From positions 8,740,947-8,804,946 of the forward strand of contig OZ022247.1 in the NCBI GenBank assembly GCA_963978895.1: a stretch of DNA of 64,000 nucleotides, in the 5' to 3' direction. Source of the stretch: Erpobdella octoculata. Taxonomy: Eukaryota > Annelida > Clitellata > Hirudinida > Erpobdellidae. Within the stretch, counting starts at the first letter, position 1; every line of letters begins with the position of its first letter. A program made the translations under genes and the position numbers. This document shows positions 1 through 11,352 of the stretch, piece by piece. The notes beneath the pieces are model-generated. The model had not been told where the DNA came from. It searched no databases and worked only from the letters and a program-made list of their open reading frames with translations.

Positions 1-139
1 AAACTTTTCTTGAAATGATTATTAATAATAAAATCTTATTTTTGTTCACTTTTTTGTTTCAGTTCATATTCTAAATGTGAAATAAAACGAGAAATACATG
101 AGACTTTCAAACTTGTAAATTTTTATTAAAATAGAGAAA

Positions 140-211
140 ATATATATGCGGCCCGCGATAACAAAAAAGTTTTCAATGTGGCCCTCCGTAGAAAATGTTT
201 GCCTACCCCTG
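140..211. mobile_element. hAT-like transposon terminus (fragment)
   Basis: The stretch carries 'gcggcccgcgat', 'gtggccctccgtag' and ends with 'gcctacccctg'. Read on the other strand that end is 'caggggtaggc', a start typical of hAT terminal inverted repeats. I see no matching left end inside the window, so this is one end only. The assignment rests on the terminal motif alone. Confidence 0.4.
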
Positions 212-496
212 ATCTAAAGCAACCGTTACGCTCGATCTTGTTAATTATTTTGGACCTCTGGCGACTTATAAATAAACAACTTATTACAGTCGCTAGATGG
301 CAAGAATTAAATTGATTTGATTAATTTTAATTGATTTAAGGCCTAATTAATGTCGGAAACATTCAATTCATGTATTTCATCCAGAATAAAGCTGTCCTGA
401 AAGTTTTAGAGCTCTAGGTGGTCGAAAAGTGGGTGAATTTTTGTTTCTAGGATTTGATCACCACAGACAAACAAACAAACAAACAAACAAACAAAT

Positions 497-660
497 AACT
501 CCGCCTTGCATTTGCAAGCCAGTCCCAAGCCTGGAGAAAGGAGGAGGGAAAAGTTAAAAAGAACAAATTATGATCCACGACAGGAAGTACTTAGGTGCTT
601 CCTACATACAGCCATTTCAGTCTTAAAACACCTGGTGTAAAGGACTATAAACTATTATAG
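497..660 (+). mobile_element. SINE-like repeat, copy A
   Basis: A roughly 160-bp unit begins 'aactccgcct', contains 'cagtcccaagcctgg' and 'acctggtgtaaaggacta', and ends 'aaactattat'. Copies with the same ends lie at 13839-14002 (opposite strand) and 38584-38739. Here it is flanked by (caaa)n runs (about 469-497 and 665-705), so no target duplication can be read. I do not see a clear tRNA-type A/B box pair, so the promoter class is unknown. Confidence 0.6.
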
Positions 661-810
661 AGAGAAACAAACAAATAAACAAACAAACAAACAAATAAAC
701 AGAGACGAATGAAGTTAAATAAAAGCATTTAAAAAAATTGCCTCGCGGTATGGACTTGATCACGATTTGCTTAAGATAGAAAAGTTAATCTACTCTAAGT
801 TTCTCACTGA

Positions 811-1152
811 TTAGTAATCAGTGATTACACTCCTAAAGCAGATTCACAAGCAACTGCCACCGATGTTGTCTCAACCCTTTACAACAATAACCTTCATGTT
901 GTTCTACCAGTTTTCAATCAAGTTGCTAATATTTTGGCCGCAATTCCAGCCACATCTTGTTCTGCCGAAAGTTCCTTCAGCGCGCTCAGACGCTTTAAAA
1001 CACATTTACAGAGTAGAATGGGCCAAACACGTCTAAACAGTGTGGCCATTTTAAATATTGAACGAAAATATTCTAATACGTCTGTCGGTACAAATAGTGA
1101 CCAAATTATTGACATTTTTGCTTCCAGTAAATTCAGAAATTTTTTTTTTTAA
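811..1152 (+). pseudogene. hAT transposase C-terminal dimerisation domain remnant
   Basis: An open frame of about 113 codons runs from just after a stop at 808 to the stop at 1150. It contains 'AAIPATSCSAESSFSALRR' followed by 'MGQTRLNSVAIL', the hallmark of the hAT-family C-terminal dimerisation domain as seen in transposases and ZMYM1-like derivatives. The frame is open upstream of the first ATG (934), so the real domain is longer than the ATG-initiated ORF. The BED finger and the catalytic core are absent, so this is a 3' fragment of a dead transposase gene. The neighbouring hAT-like end at 140-211 may or may not belong to the same insertion. Confidence 0.75.
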
Positions 1153-2460
1153 ATGTTTCAATAACAAAGTTTCGGTAGTTTAAAAGATTTTTTTATAAAT
1201 ATACAAACAAAAATAAAATTGATCAAAAGATTATTTATTATAACGCCCATGTTCATTTATCCCCTATTTTTCGAAAAACCTTCAGCATTCGGGCAATAAT
1301 TATTTCAGACCCTACTTCGATTCGCTCCCGTACGCCTATGCCAATCACCAACGTACTTTTGTACTGCTTGCTTAAGATGATTTAATCATTGCTGCGATGA
1401 CATTTAAATATTTTACTGGAAGTCTATGATCTATAGACATGCGCACGTTGTGCTTCATAGACTTCACGATACTGCTGTCTGTTGCTATATCTGCCAAGGC
1501 CCTGCAATCTCAGCATTGAACAATAGGACAAGGCTAATTCTCAGATATTTTGAACCACTTAGTACTTCATTAGCCGTTTGAAAAATAATTTGAGAAATTG
1601 GACCAAATTATCAATCGTTTTCCCTTTTTCATTGCTCAACATTTAATCAAAAAGACGTAAATGACTGAAACACCTTTCAATAATTGCTGATTTTTAACTA
1701 GGTTGTCCAGCAGCATAAGAAAATAATTCTTCAAAGTTACCATATTCTGACGATTTTTTTAGTCTCGTTCCATTACGTCTGTTTCTGAATCAATCATATA
1801 ACTGTTTCTAGCGATTCTTCAAGTTCTGAAACAAGCTGCTCATAAACCATATCAATCGCTTCATTTTGAAGTAACGACGTTTAATTACGTGAAGGGAGGG
1901 CCGTATTTAGGGGGGTTTACGGGTTCGAACCCCCCCCCCCCCCCCGAAATCATGAAAAAAATATAAAATCGGTGTAAAATAAGAACAAATGTGCTAGGAT
2001 TATATAAAATATCCTTGAAAAATTGCAATGTTAATGTGATTTTAAAACATAATTTTATGTCTATGGTCTCATTGACAAAGCAAAAATTTGTTTGAGATCT
2101 GTTCCACCTTTAAACTTTAGTTTCGCTTCAACGTTTTTTACAAACTTTTATTTAGGTTACAATCTCTGTATGTGGCTTTCTCTGTACGCAAATCTTGCAA
2201 GTAAAATTTAACCATCTTTTTGACTAGCTATAGGAAGCTGAAACTGTCAGCATAATATTGGATGACAATACATAATTCAATTAAAAAAAACTTAATTTGA
2301 ACATCTTTCGTATTTCTAAATCGAGTTTATTTGAAACAAAAGTTTGTGTTGAAAAATCGTTTTTTCTTTTACTTGTTGTTTTTCTATCGGCTTTTCCGAA
2401 TTAAAAGCTTTTGATAATTTATTACAAAATGTTTAGGCAAAGTAGTTTGGTGAAATTTTT
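1153..2460. other. Unassigned AT-rich DNA
   Basis: No coding signal is recognised. The only notable point is 1893-1946, where 'ggccgtatttagggggg' is followed by a long run of C; this resembles one arm of a MITE with G-rich subterminal sequence, but no partner arm is seen. Confidence 0.4.
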
Positions 2461-2462
2461 CA

Positions 2463-2680
<218 letters not shown>

Positions 2681-2722
2681 TGTTATATATATATATATGT
2701 TTGTATAAATATATATATAAAC

Positions 2723-2810
<88 letters not shown>

Positions 2811-2978
2811 GTGTATATATATATATATATGAGTTTTTATTCTATTTCCTTCTTAATCATATCATGAACAAACAAATTTATATTAAGAATATTATAACCA
2901 GAAAGATCTAGTAAGTGTTAGCAACCACTTAGGTAGATTATATTATTACCATTTAATTAGAATAATAAAGATATAACA
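2681..2978 (+). repeat. 5' LTR of the Ty3/gypsy element
   Basis: About 298 bp. It matches 8798-9101 nearly throughout outside the (TA)n tract, including 'gagtttttattctatttcc' and 'gttagcaaccacttaggtag'. Terminal inverted bases are TGTTATAT and ATATAACA. The two LTRs differ mainly in the length of the internal TA repeat, which suggests fairly recent insertion. Confidence 0.9.
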
Positions 2979-4436
2979 TTGGCGACCAGGATGTCAAAGG
3001 ACCAAGATTCAAACATAGCACAATTGCTTAAGTTTCTAATTGATAAGGAAGCTCGAGAAAAAAAAGAGAAACTTGAGAGGGAAGCTCGAGAAAAAGAAGA
3101 GAAACTTGAGAGGGAAGCTCGAGAAAAACAAGAAAAACTTGAAAAAGAGGCTCGAGAAAAAGAAGAAAAGAGAATTGAAAAGAGAATTGAAAAAGAAGAA
3201 ACTGAAAAAAGATTTCTTCAGTTAATCTCAATGATGCAGGACAATAAATACGTCAAAGTTAACTTGAACGCTCTGAATAAAATGTCGGAGGAAAACAGAG
3301 CAGCGCACAGAGCAGCACTGCAAGAAAGGAAGAATTTTCTTGAATTTCTCCATGGTGACACAAACAATTGCGGAAAAAAAAAAGACGGTCAAGATGAACC
3401 ATGCAAGAATGTACAAGATGAACCATGCAAGGATAGTCATGGTGATGAGCCTTGCAAAGATGTGCAAGATGAGCCTTGCAAAGATGTTCAAGATGAACCA
3501 TGCAAAGATGTTCAAGATGAACCATGCAAAGATGGTCATGTTGATGAGCCTGTCAAAGACGGTCATGATGATGAGCCTGTCAAAGACGGTCATGATAATG
3601 AACCTTGCAAGGATACTCAAGATGAACCATGCAAAGATGGTGACAGTGATACAGTCGGTTTGGACGTCGAAAACAAAATTAAAGAAGATGAGAGGAATGT
3701 TGAAAACAAAATGCAAAATGATGAGGATGAAAGTGACGATGATGATTATAAGAATGACAATAACAACTATGGTTTTTACCCATACAACGACGGTTCTGAA
3801 ACGGAATCCTCCATAACAGACGACGGCACCGAATATTCAGGGTCAGATTTTAGTGACGAATCTGACTCGGATGAAACAACAGGAAATGAGGATTTGATAA
3901 TAGCAGGTGTAAACAAAGACATCACAATGATACAAGAGGATACGATGAGACAATTACCTGTTAGTAAGAAAGATATTCAAATTATGACAGAAGAAGACTC
4001 TGAGTTAAGTGAGATCATTAAAAAGGGATTTTGGCCAAAAGTTAAACCTGGATCAAACTGGACTGCATTCCAAAGTAAAGCAACTGATTTGACTTTACAT
4101 GATGGCATTCTATTTATGGGTGTAAGAGCAGTAATTCCAAAAAAACTGCAACATCGTATATTGAGGATGCTACATCAGGGTCATCCAGGAATTACGAGAA
4201 TTAAAATGCTGGCCAGACAGTCGGTGTATTGGCGTGGAATCGATAGAGATATTGAAAGTATGGTGAAAACCTGTGATGCATGTCAAAAAGCAGCTAAAAT
4301 GCCTATAAAAACACGTTGTCACCATCGCCTGAACCATCACAGGCCTGGGAGAGAATTCACATTGATTTTGCGGGACCAATGGAGAATTCAATGTTTCTGG
4401 TTGTTGTGGACGCATATTCAAAATGGCCAGAAATAA
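2979..4436 (+). pseudogene. Gag-position ORF fused to integrase zinc-binding domain
   Basis: The 485-codon frame begins right after the LTR. Codons about 20-80 are a Glu/Lys/Arg-rich coiled coil built from a repeated 'EAREK' unit. Codons about 140-215 are tandem 'DEPCKD' type repeats, then an acidic Asp/Glu/Ser stretch. The last 120 codons are an integrase N-terminal HHCC domain: 'HQGHPGI' supplies the two His and 'CDACQ' the two Cys, with 'YWRGID' between. No protease, RT or RNase H sequence lies between the gag-like part and the integrase, so a large in-frame deletion is inferred. The frame breaks near 4315, after which the integrase continues in another frame. Confidence 0.8.
2980..2996 (+). 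promoter_or_regulatory. Primer-binding site of the LTR element
   Basis: 'TGGCGACCAGG' begins one base after the LTR. TGG pairs with the CCA tail of a tRNA, as usual for Ty3/gypsy minus-strand priming. The exact tRNA is not determined. Confidence 0.7.
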
Positions 4437-4864
4437 TACAAATGAGTGCGGCTACCTCAACAACGACAATTCGCGAGCTGAACAGAATGTTTGCTCGGTA
4501 TGGATTTCCCAAGACATTGGTATCAGATAACGGAACACAATTTACTTCTATGGAATTTGAAAGATTTTGTCAGTCAAAATTTATCAGTCATATCCGAATA
4601 CCTCCTTTTCATCCACAAAGTAATGGTCAAGCAGAAAGATTTGTTGATACTTTCAAAAGAACCATACAAAAGCTAAAAGGTGAAGGAATTACCGAGGAAT
4701 TGGTGCACAAGTTTTTGTTGTGTTATAGATCTACACCATGCCCATCTAGTCCACATCAAAAATCTCCCGCAGAAAATTTTTTGGGGAGACAAATTAGAAC
4801 ACCACTATCAGACTTACAACTAAGTAGTAAAAAAGACGAAAAGCATTCAGAACAAGTAAATTAA
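4316..4864 (+). pseudogene. Retroviral-type integrase catalytic core (rve), broken
   Basis: This frame continues the integrase after a frameshift near 4315. It shows 'WERIHIDFAGP' (first catalytic Asp), 'LVSDNGTQF' (second Asp) and 'PFHPQSNGQAERFVDTFK' with the catalytic Glu, so the DDE triad is present. The frame stops at 4864, where unrelated repeat sequence begins. The C-terminal part of the integrase resumes near 8230. It is typical of Ty3/gypsy pol and is not functional as it stands. Confidence 0.85.
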
Positions 4865-5348
4865 AAACGAATTTTTAAAACCAATGCTCTTATATGTAAT
4901 TAAAACACAAATTTTGCAATCAATTTTTTCTTATATTACTCTTTTATTTTATATTAAAGTCGAAATATCTTAATTATATCGAAATATCGAAATTAATTAA
5001 AATTAACTAAATTAATTGACTTATTGTAAAACTAATAATTGAATATTGCATTGTCTTCTATTTTGAGCATGTATGCAAAATTTGAAAAAAATCTATCATC
5101 AGGAAGTGACTCAAAAATTGATTGCAAGATTTGAAACAGACAGAGAAACAAACAGACAGACAGAGAAACAGAGACGACGAGTTAATAAAAACATTGGTAA
5201 TAATAATAAAAATATCATCAAAAAGCATAAAATTTAAATATCTCAACTATTTTCATGAAAATTTCGTACACGCTTGAGAATCGCGGTCAGTGAGTGTGGT
5301 TCGTGTTAACTTGGTAAAATAGTCTGCCAGTCGGTTAGCGTTTTGTGG

Positions 5349-5455
5349 TCAAGAAAACCCTCAAGAAAACCCTCAAGAAAACCCTCAAGAAAACCCTCAA
5401 GAAAACCCTCAAGAAAACCCTCAAGAAACCCCTCGATAAAATCCTCAAGAAAATT
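5349..5455. repeat. 12-bp tandem repeat
   Basis: The unit 'aaaaccctcaag' is repeated about eight times. A two-copy version sits at the equivalent place of the related module near 7998-8036. Confidence 0.85.
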
Positions 5456-6059
5456 AACTAAATTAATTGACTTATTGTAAAACTAATAATTGAATATTGC
5501 ATTGTCTTCTATCTTGAGCATGTATGCAAAATTTGAAAAAAATCTACCATCAGGAAGTGACTCAAAAATTGATTGCAAGATTTGAAACAGACAGAGAAAC
5601 AGAGCCGACGAGTTAATAAAAGCATTGGTAAAAATATTATATTAACCTGACCAATAGTAAAGATTGGATGCTTATATTTATTGTGACGATAAAATTTTTC
5701 ATTATCAACACTGTGGACATTCACGAATAGATGGACAAGTTAGTAAAAGTATGTAATAGGAGCACACAGTGAAAATGTGAACGTTAAAAGTGTAGTTATG
5801 TAATTGTTCTATTTAAATCTATTTTACATTAGATGTCCACCATGTTTAAAATGTAAAAGTTCATAATTATTACTAGTTGGGATACTCGAGTTTTCAGTCA
5901 GTCTTTCTGCGTCTCTCGAGGTCCTGTTGTAATTAGCCTAATGTACAGACTCGGTCCTTGCAAAACTCTACTTTGTATTTTTCAGAAGGACACTCGACAA
6001 CTGCAAGAACCAAGGTGGAATCTGCAGTTACAGATGGCTCATGCCTCTTACATGCAGTG

Positions 6060-6185
6060 TTTGGTGAAGTTACTTTGAAAATGTAACTAGTTACAGTTAC
6101 TATTTACTTGCTGAAAATGTAACTAGTTACAGTTACAAGCTACTTAATAATGTAGCTAGTTACTCTGTAGTTACTTTTATTAGAC
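6060..6185. repeat. Subterminal repeats of a probable hAT element
   Basis: The motif 'aatgtaactagttacagtta' occurs twice with a shorter third copy ('agctagttac'). Clusters of 'gtaactagttac' are common in subterminal regions of hAT elements. No terminal repeats were found nearby, so this is a fragment. Confidence 0.4.
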
Positions 6186-7198
6186 GTGTTGGTCTAGTAC
6201 TGCCATCATCGCCGCATTTGCTAGTTTTATCTTCGAGCTGCTAACATTTTAAAAAAGGTCGCTGGTCTGTTCTTTCATGTAATAATAAGTGGCACTCAAA
6301 ATTGATGCACTTTAACTTAAAAAAAACACAAAAAGTTGTTTAACACACTAAATCCAATATATTGCAAAAAATCACTAAAAAATAAAATTCAAATTGCCTT
6401 ATTGGCTCATAAAAGAAGCTGTTTCTCAAACTTGTCATCACTAAGTCGATTTCGTCGAGGAGTGAAAATCGACCACCCATGATAAAAAGTCTTTTAACTG
6501 GTGCACTTGACGGTAGGGCAGAATTATATTTTAGAAACAGTTTTTTGATCTTGGGATACAGGTGGAGATATGGTGGAGACTTTCTATCGTTTTGTTATTG
6601 TCATTCAAATAACTGGCGGGTTCTGATTTTACCGATTTGCAAACCGATACAAGTGGCTCAGTAAAGTTGAAAAACTCGCTGATTGTATTTTGGCACAAAA
6701 AACAGTTAAACTTTGGACCAACTCTGATACACAATTTATTACTATACAGTTATTAGTAAATCTAGCATCGAGCTCAGATATAAAATTGTCTACATACGCA
6801 AAAAGGATTCCAATACGCATTAAATCAGTACGAGGTTAAATAAATTTGAAATTAACAAATTATATAGTAAACTCTAGGCAAAAAAAATAATTTTGGAAAT
6901 CAGGGTGGCAAATTGTCACACACGCCAGGAGGATTCCAATAAGCATTGAATCATCACTAGTTTAAATATAGTTAAAATTTAAAAAAATATATAATAAACT
7001 CTAGATAAAAAAAAAATCAAATTTTGAAAATCCCCCCGCCCCCTAATTTACGTCCCTGCAAACAGACAGACAGTCATTTTTAATATAATATGTAGATAAT
7101 AAATTTATGAGTGAATATTCATTGACATTTTATCACTTAACATAATATCATTGATGCTGGCTATTTAACGTGCAATTTTTTTTGTTCGTATTATTAAC

Positions 7199-7727
7199 TA
7201 GCAGTGCCCGTAGCGGCTTCGCTCGCATGAAATTAGAGAGTTTGAACCGTGCATCCATAGTAGAGATCATTTTTTTAGGTCTCGGCTCGGCCCGTCGACA
7301 AATTAGCCCAGCCCGTTTTAAAAACCCAAACTCCTGGCTCGGCACAGCCCGTCTGAATTAGGCCCGGCCCATTTTTACAGGCCTAGAAGTTCTATATACT
7401 TGATGAAAAACTTCGGCCCGTCCCACCTTGACCTCAGGTTTGGCCCGGCCAAACTGAAGACCCTAAAATCACTAAAATATCTATATACTTAGTGAAAAGC
7501 CTCGGCCCGTCCCACTTTGATTTAAGGTTTGGCCTGGCCCGTGTGAAGACTCTAAAATAACGGCTTGGCCCGGCCGATGATAAACTGGACTTAGCTATTT
7601 TTAACGGCACAAAACTTCAAAATACTAATTTTTACATTTGTAGCACTTACAGTTTGTGAGTAGCAGTTATTTTGAAATCAAATAACGCTTATTTCCACCC
7701 CACATTTGAGGTCCTGGAAACCAAATT
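7199..7727. mobile_element. Truncated copy of the 'tagcagtgcccgtagcgg' dispersed repeat
   Basis: The start 'actagcagtgcccgtagcgg' and the following 'ggctcggcccg' rich stretch match 32146-32600. The copy breaks off at 'ggtcctggaaaccaaatt', after about one of the tandem subunits that the longer copy has in five, and joins directly to the 'gattgcaagatttg' module. The junction word 'aaatt' is shared, so it may be a recombination joint. Confidence 0.7.
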
Positions 7728-8228
7728 GATTGCAAGATTTGAAACAGACAGAGAAACAAACAGACAGACAGAGAAACAAACAGACAGACAGAGAAACAAA
7801 CAGACAGACAGAGAAACAGAGACGACGAGTTAATAAAAGCATTGGTAATAATAATAAAAATATCATCAAAAAGCATCGAATTTAAATATCTCAACTATTT
7901 TCATGAAAATTTCGTACACGCTTGAGAATCGCGGTCAGTGAGTGTGGTTCGTGTTAACTTGGTAAAATAGTCTGCCAGTCGGTTAGCGTTTTGTGGTCAA
8001 GAAAACCCTCAAGAAACCCCTCGATAAAACCCTCAAGAAAATTAACTAAATTAATTGACTTATTGTAAAACTAATAATTGAATATTGCATTGTCTTCTAT
8101 TTTGAGCATGTATGCAAAATTTGAAAAAAATCTATCATCAGGAAGTGACTCAAAAATTGATTGCAAGATTTGAAACAGACAGAGAAACAGACAGACAGAG
8201 ACGACGAGTTAATAAAAGCATTGGTAAA

Positions 8229-8786
8229 AAAAAGTCTTGCATGAAGAGACAGTTTGACGAAAGGAATGGGGCAAGACCGAGAGTTTTTAAAGAACAAGAT
8301 GCGGTGTACGCTAGAGATTATAAAAATCCAAACCATCCCAGATGGATACCAGGGAAGATTTTAAAAAGAATTGGAAAAACGGTTTACGAAGTCGAGATTG
8401 ACAGAAGGATTACAAAAAGGCATACAAATCAATTAAGACCAAGGAATTTAGATTGGGCACTTAAAGAAATGTTTGAGACATTCGACATGCCAGTGCCCCT
8501 TCAAGATAAAAGTGATGGAGAGAAAGCCCCGGTAAGAATTGTGTTCCCAGAAGAGGAAGAGATGTTGGAACCAGACATAAACGCAACCCCTCGGGTTACG
8601 GAGAATGAGGATGGAGAGAATAGACAAGGAGACCATGCTCCGAGCCATATAGATAATGAAGCCAATCCGGAGGAATTGTCACACATTCCAACAGGAATAG
8701 AACCGGAGGCAAGACCTAAACGTTATTGCAACCCTCCAAAACGGATAGTACTGGACCCTAGTAGGAAATCATATGATTTTCTATAA
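8229..8786 (+). pseudogene. Integrase C-terminal part and pol tail of the LTR element
   Basis: The open frame enters from repeat sequence upstream (from 8112) and becomes pol-like at about 8235 with 'MKRQFDERNGARP', followed by 'WIPGKILKRIGKTVYEVEI' and 'RHTNQLRPR'. This is the SH3-like C-terminal region of Ty3/gypsy integrases that follows the catalytic core. An acidic tail ends with '[12 protein letters not shown]', also typical. It ends about 11 bp before the 3' LTR, next to the polypurine tract. The first ~38 codons of the ORF are not integrase. Confidence 0.8.
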
Positions 8787-8797
8787 AGAGGGGGAGG
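8785..8797 (+). promoter_or_regulatory. Polypurine tract of the LTR element
   Basis: 'aaagagggggagg' directly precedes the 3' LTR start; this is the usual plus-strand primer site. Confidence 0.8.
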
Positions 8798-8837
8798 TGT
8801 TATATATATATGTTTGTATAAATATATATATATAAAC

Positions 8838-8935
<98 letters not shown>

Positions 8936-9101
8936 GTGTATATATATATATATGAGTTTTTATTCTATTTCCTTCTTAATCATATCATGAACAAACAAAT
9001 TTATATTAAGAATATTATAACCAGAAAGATCTAGTAAGTGTTAGCAACCACTTAGGTAGATTATATTATTACCATTTAATTAGAATAATAAAGATATAAC
9101 A
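8798..9101 (+). repeat. 3' LTR of the Ty3/gypsy element
   Basis: About 304 bp, same ends and same unique blocks as 2681-2978; the internal TA tract is longer. Confidence 0.9.
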
Positions 9102-9121
9102 ATAATAATATTGTTATAATT

Positions 9122-9543
<422 letters not shown>

Positions 9544-9558
9544 GCCAATAATAACAAT

Positions 9559-9757
9559 CAGGGGCGAAACTAGGGGGCCAGGGGGAAAATCCCTCTCCAG
9601 ACCAAATCGGAGGGCCCTGCAATTTTACCAAATATGATGAGTTTTTTTGGTGGGAGAGTGGAGACTGAAGATAGTCCAAAAAAATTTCGCCTGCGGCAGG
9701 CTTTCTTTCCTTTTTCAAACTTTGGCCCTCCAGCATTTTTTGCTGGTTGCGCCCCTG
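9559..9757. mobile_element. hAT-like MITE, 199 bp
   Basis: The ends are 'caggggcgaaac' and the inverse of 'caggggcgcaac' (one mismatch). Flanks are 'ataacaat' (9551-9558) and 'ataacaaa' (9758-9765), an 8-bp duplication with one difference. The interior has no coding capacity. Confidence 0.7.
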
Positions 9758-9846
9758 ATAACAAAACCAATAAATTTGAAAAAAAAATTGATGAAGGCAA
9801 AAATTTACGATTACGGTTACAGTCGTGTAGCTTCGTTGCCTATAAC

Positions 9847-10196
9847 CATAGACTTATACTATATATACCTAGATACGCAATGCCCCGTATGTGCCTATAG
9901 TTAGTAGCAAGGACAAATCGAAGCGAAATTTTATTGCCCTAGTACCACGTGATCAACGGCCTTTTAGGTTTATACCACAAGCACAGCAATCTTTAGATTT
10001 TTTTTACTTTAAAATTACCAAAAAAATTTGTTTCAAATATTTTAATAACAAAAAAATGAATTGGTCAAGTGAATCAGGATATATTTTTTATACCCAGCCT
10101 TGGCCCTAGTGAAAAGGCCATCTTAACTTGCATCGCGCAATTTGCTTACATTGCATGTCTAGACTAGATATAGTAGATATATAGTATAAATCCATG
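9847..10196. mobile_element. P-like MITE, 350 bp, with 8-bp TSD
   Basis: The left end 'CATAGACTTATACTATATAT' pairs with the inverse of the right end ('CATGGATTTATACTATATAT'), 18 of 20 positions identical. Exact 8-bp flanks 'cctataac' lie at 9839-9846 and 10197-10204. The terminal bases CATAGACT are shared with the THAP-bearing element at 41900-44142, so I place it in that P-like group. No transposase is encoded. Confidence 0.75.
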
Positions 10197-10296
10197 CCTA
10201 TAACTGTTTGTCCATTATCTGTTGAGGCCAGAGGGATACAATGGATCCATATATGATTATTTGCAACAATGATTAGGCAAACACATTAATTTAAAA

Positions 10297-11129
10297 TAGA
10301 CCTCCTAGCCGCCGCCGGCCGCCGCCGAACTTTTTGCAGCCGCCGTAAATCAGCCGAAAAAGAATTACGGTTAGCCGGTGGCCAGCCGAAAACGGTACGC
10401 CGAAAATCCGCTATAAGATTTCCGAACGCCAGCTTAACCTAGACCTTTTTTTTACGTTTGACTCATTATAAAACTAATTTTCAATGTAAAAGTGCAAAAT
10501 CAACTATTATGTATACATTGGTGTGCAATGTTTAATTTCCTGAATTTCTTTCTGAAATCAATTACGTTGTCTAATTTTCATTATATTATCTTTGCTTTAC
10601 TTATTATCGCTACTGACGGACGCTTTAAAATAGGAATAAATTTAAGTATCACAATTGTTTTTTCATGGTAATAGTTAATAATTAGATATTATAGATAATT
10701 AACATGTGGATTAGTTATGAACAGCCGCAGATCAGCCTTAAGTGCTGATTAATTAAATCAGATTGTTTTTATACATGACAATTTTAAATTTGCAATGTAA
10801 AATTTTTTTTCATATTATTTTTTATGATGTAATTTTGTTTATCATATGACATTTTTGTTGATTTAATTAACTTTTATGACAATTGCTATTAATTTGATAA
10901 TTTATATATTGGTAATAAATTTTGAACTTTATTAACTTTAGTATTTAATTTTATATTAAATTTTAGCCTAATTTAAAATAATTATCAGGCACAAATTTGA
11001 ATCATGAGCTGGATAATTTAAAATTCAAGCCGAATAATAATTTTACGCGTAAATTCGGCTAATCCGGATATCAGCCGAAATATTTGTTCAGCCAGCCACA
11101 AACATAAAAAAATTCGGCTAGGAGGTCTA
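10297..11129. mobile_element. hAT-like non-autonomous element, 833 bp
   Basis: The 15-bp ends 'tagacctcctagccg' are perfect inverted repeats (10297-10311 and 11115-11129). The flanks are exact 8-bp duplications 'atttaaaa' (10289-10296, 11130-11137). Subterminal DNA is rich in gccgccg and cagccgaa motifs; the middle is very AT-rich and non-coding. The 8-bp duplication points to hAT or a similar superfamily. Confidence 0.8.
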
Positions 11130-11317
11130 ATTTAAAAAAAACCGACGGCGGCGCCACGCCGCGAAAATTTTGGCGGCGGCGGCGCAAAGAAAATGACTGG
11201 TTCAACCACTGATCTCTATAATATAACTGGATTGCGCTTAGCCCATTGTTTCAATAGAAATGTTGTCGCCAGTTTGCCGCCATGTTACCAGTCCAGCCGT
11301 CGTGTTTACGTCGGTCG

Positions 11318-11352
11318 CACTGATCTCTAAAATAATATTATAGAGATCAGTG
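11318..11352. mobile_element. 35-bp insert of two TIR tips, probable excision footprint
   Basis: The insert begins CACTGATCTCTAAAATA and ends TATTATAGAGATCAGTG: two 17-base arms (inverse of each other with one mismatch) around a single A. Exact 8-bp repeats 'gtcggtcg' flank it (11310-11317, 11353-11360). Its arms equal the ends of the surrounding P-like element. Confidence 0.85.

Larger units (their letters stand above)
4865..8228. mobile_element. Composite repeat insertion splitting the integrase gene
   Basis: Integrase homology stops at about 4862 and resumes at about 8230. The block between is a patchwork. A module with 'ttgattgcaagatttgaaac' followed by a (cagacaga)n tail occurs three times (about 5040-5230, 5500-5630, 8090-8220, with a fourth partial copy at 7728-7860). 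A module with 'cgcttgagaatcgcggtcag' occurs at about 5213-5345 and 7862-7998. A 12-bp tandem repeat and a truncated copy of the 'tagcagtgcccg' repeat (7199-7727) are also included. Exact ends and any target duplication are not resolved. Confidence 0.6.
2681..9101 (+). mobile_element. Ty3/gypsy LTR retrotransposon, internally deleted and interrupted
   Basis: The element is bounded by two LTRs (2681-2978 and 8798-9101) that start 'tgttatat' and end 'atataaca'. A primer-binding site begins one base after the 5' LTR ('tggcgaccagg') and a polypurine tract ('aaagagggggagg') lies directly before the 3' LTR. Flanking 'ataat' on both sides (2676-2680, 9102-9106) fits a 5-bp target duplication but lies inside (AAT)n, so it is weak evidence. 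Internally there is a gag-position ORF, an integrase with one frame break, about 3.4 kb of foreign repeats, then the integrase C-terminal part. Protease, reverse transcriptase and RNase H are absent. The copy cannot be autonomous. Confidence 0.9.

Noticed and set aside
1905..1946. 'gggttcgaaccccc' as a tRNA T-arm
   Set aside because: No acceptor, D-arm or anticodon arm fits around it; the C run is simple sequence.
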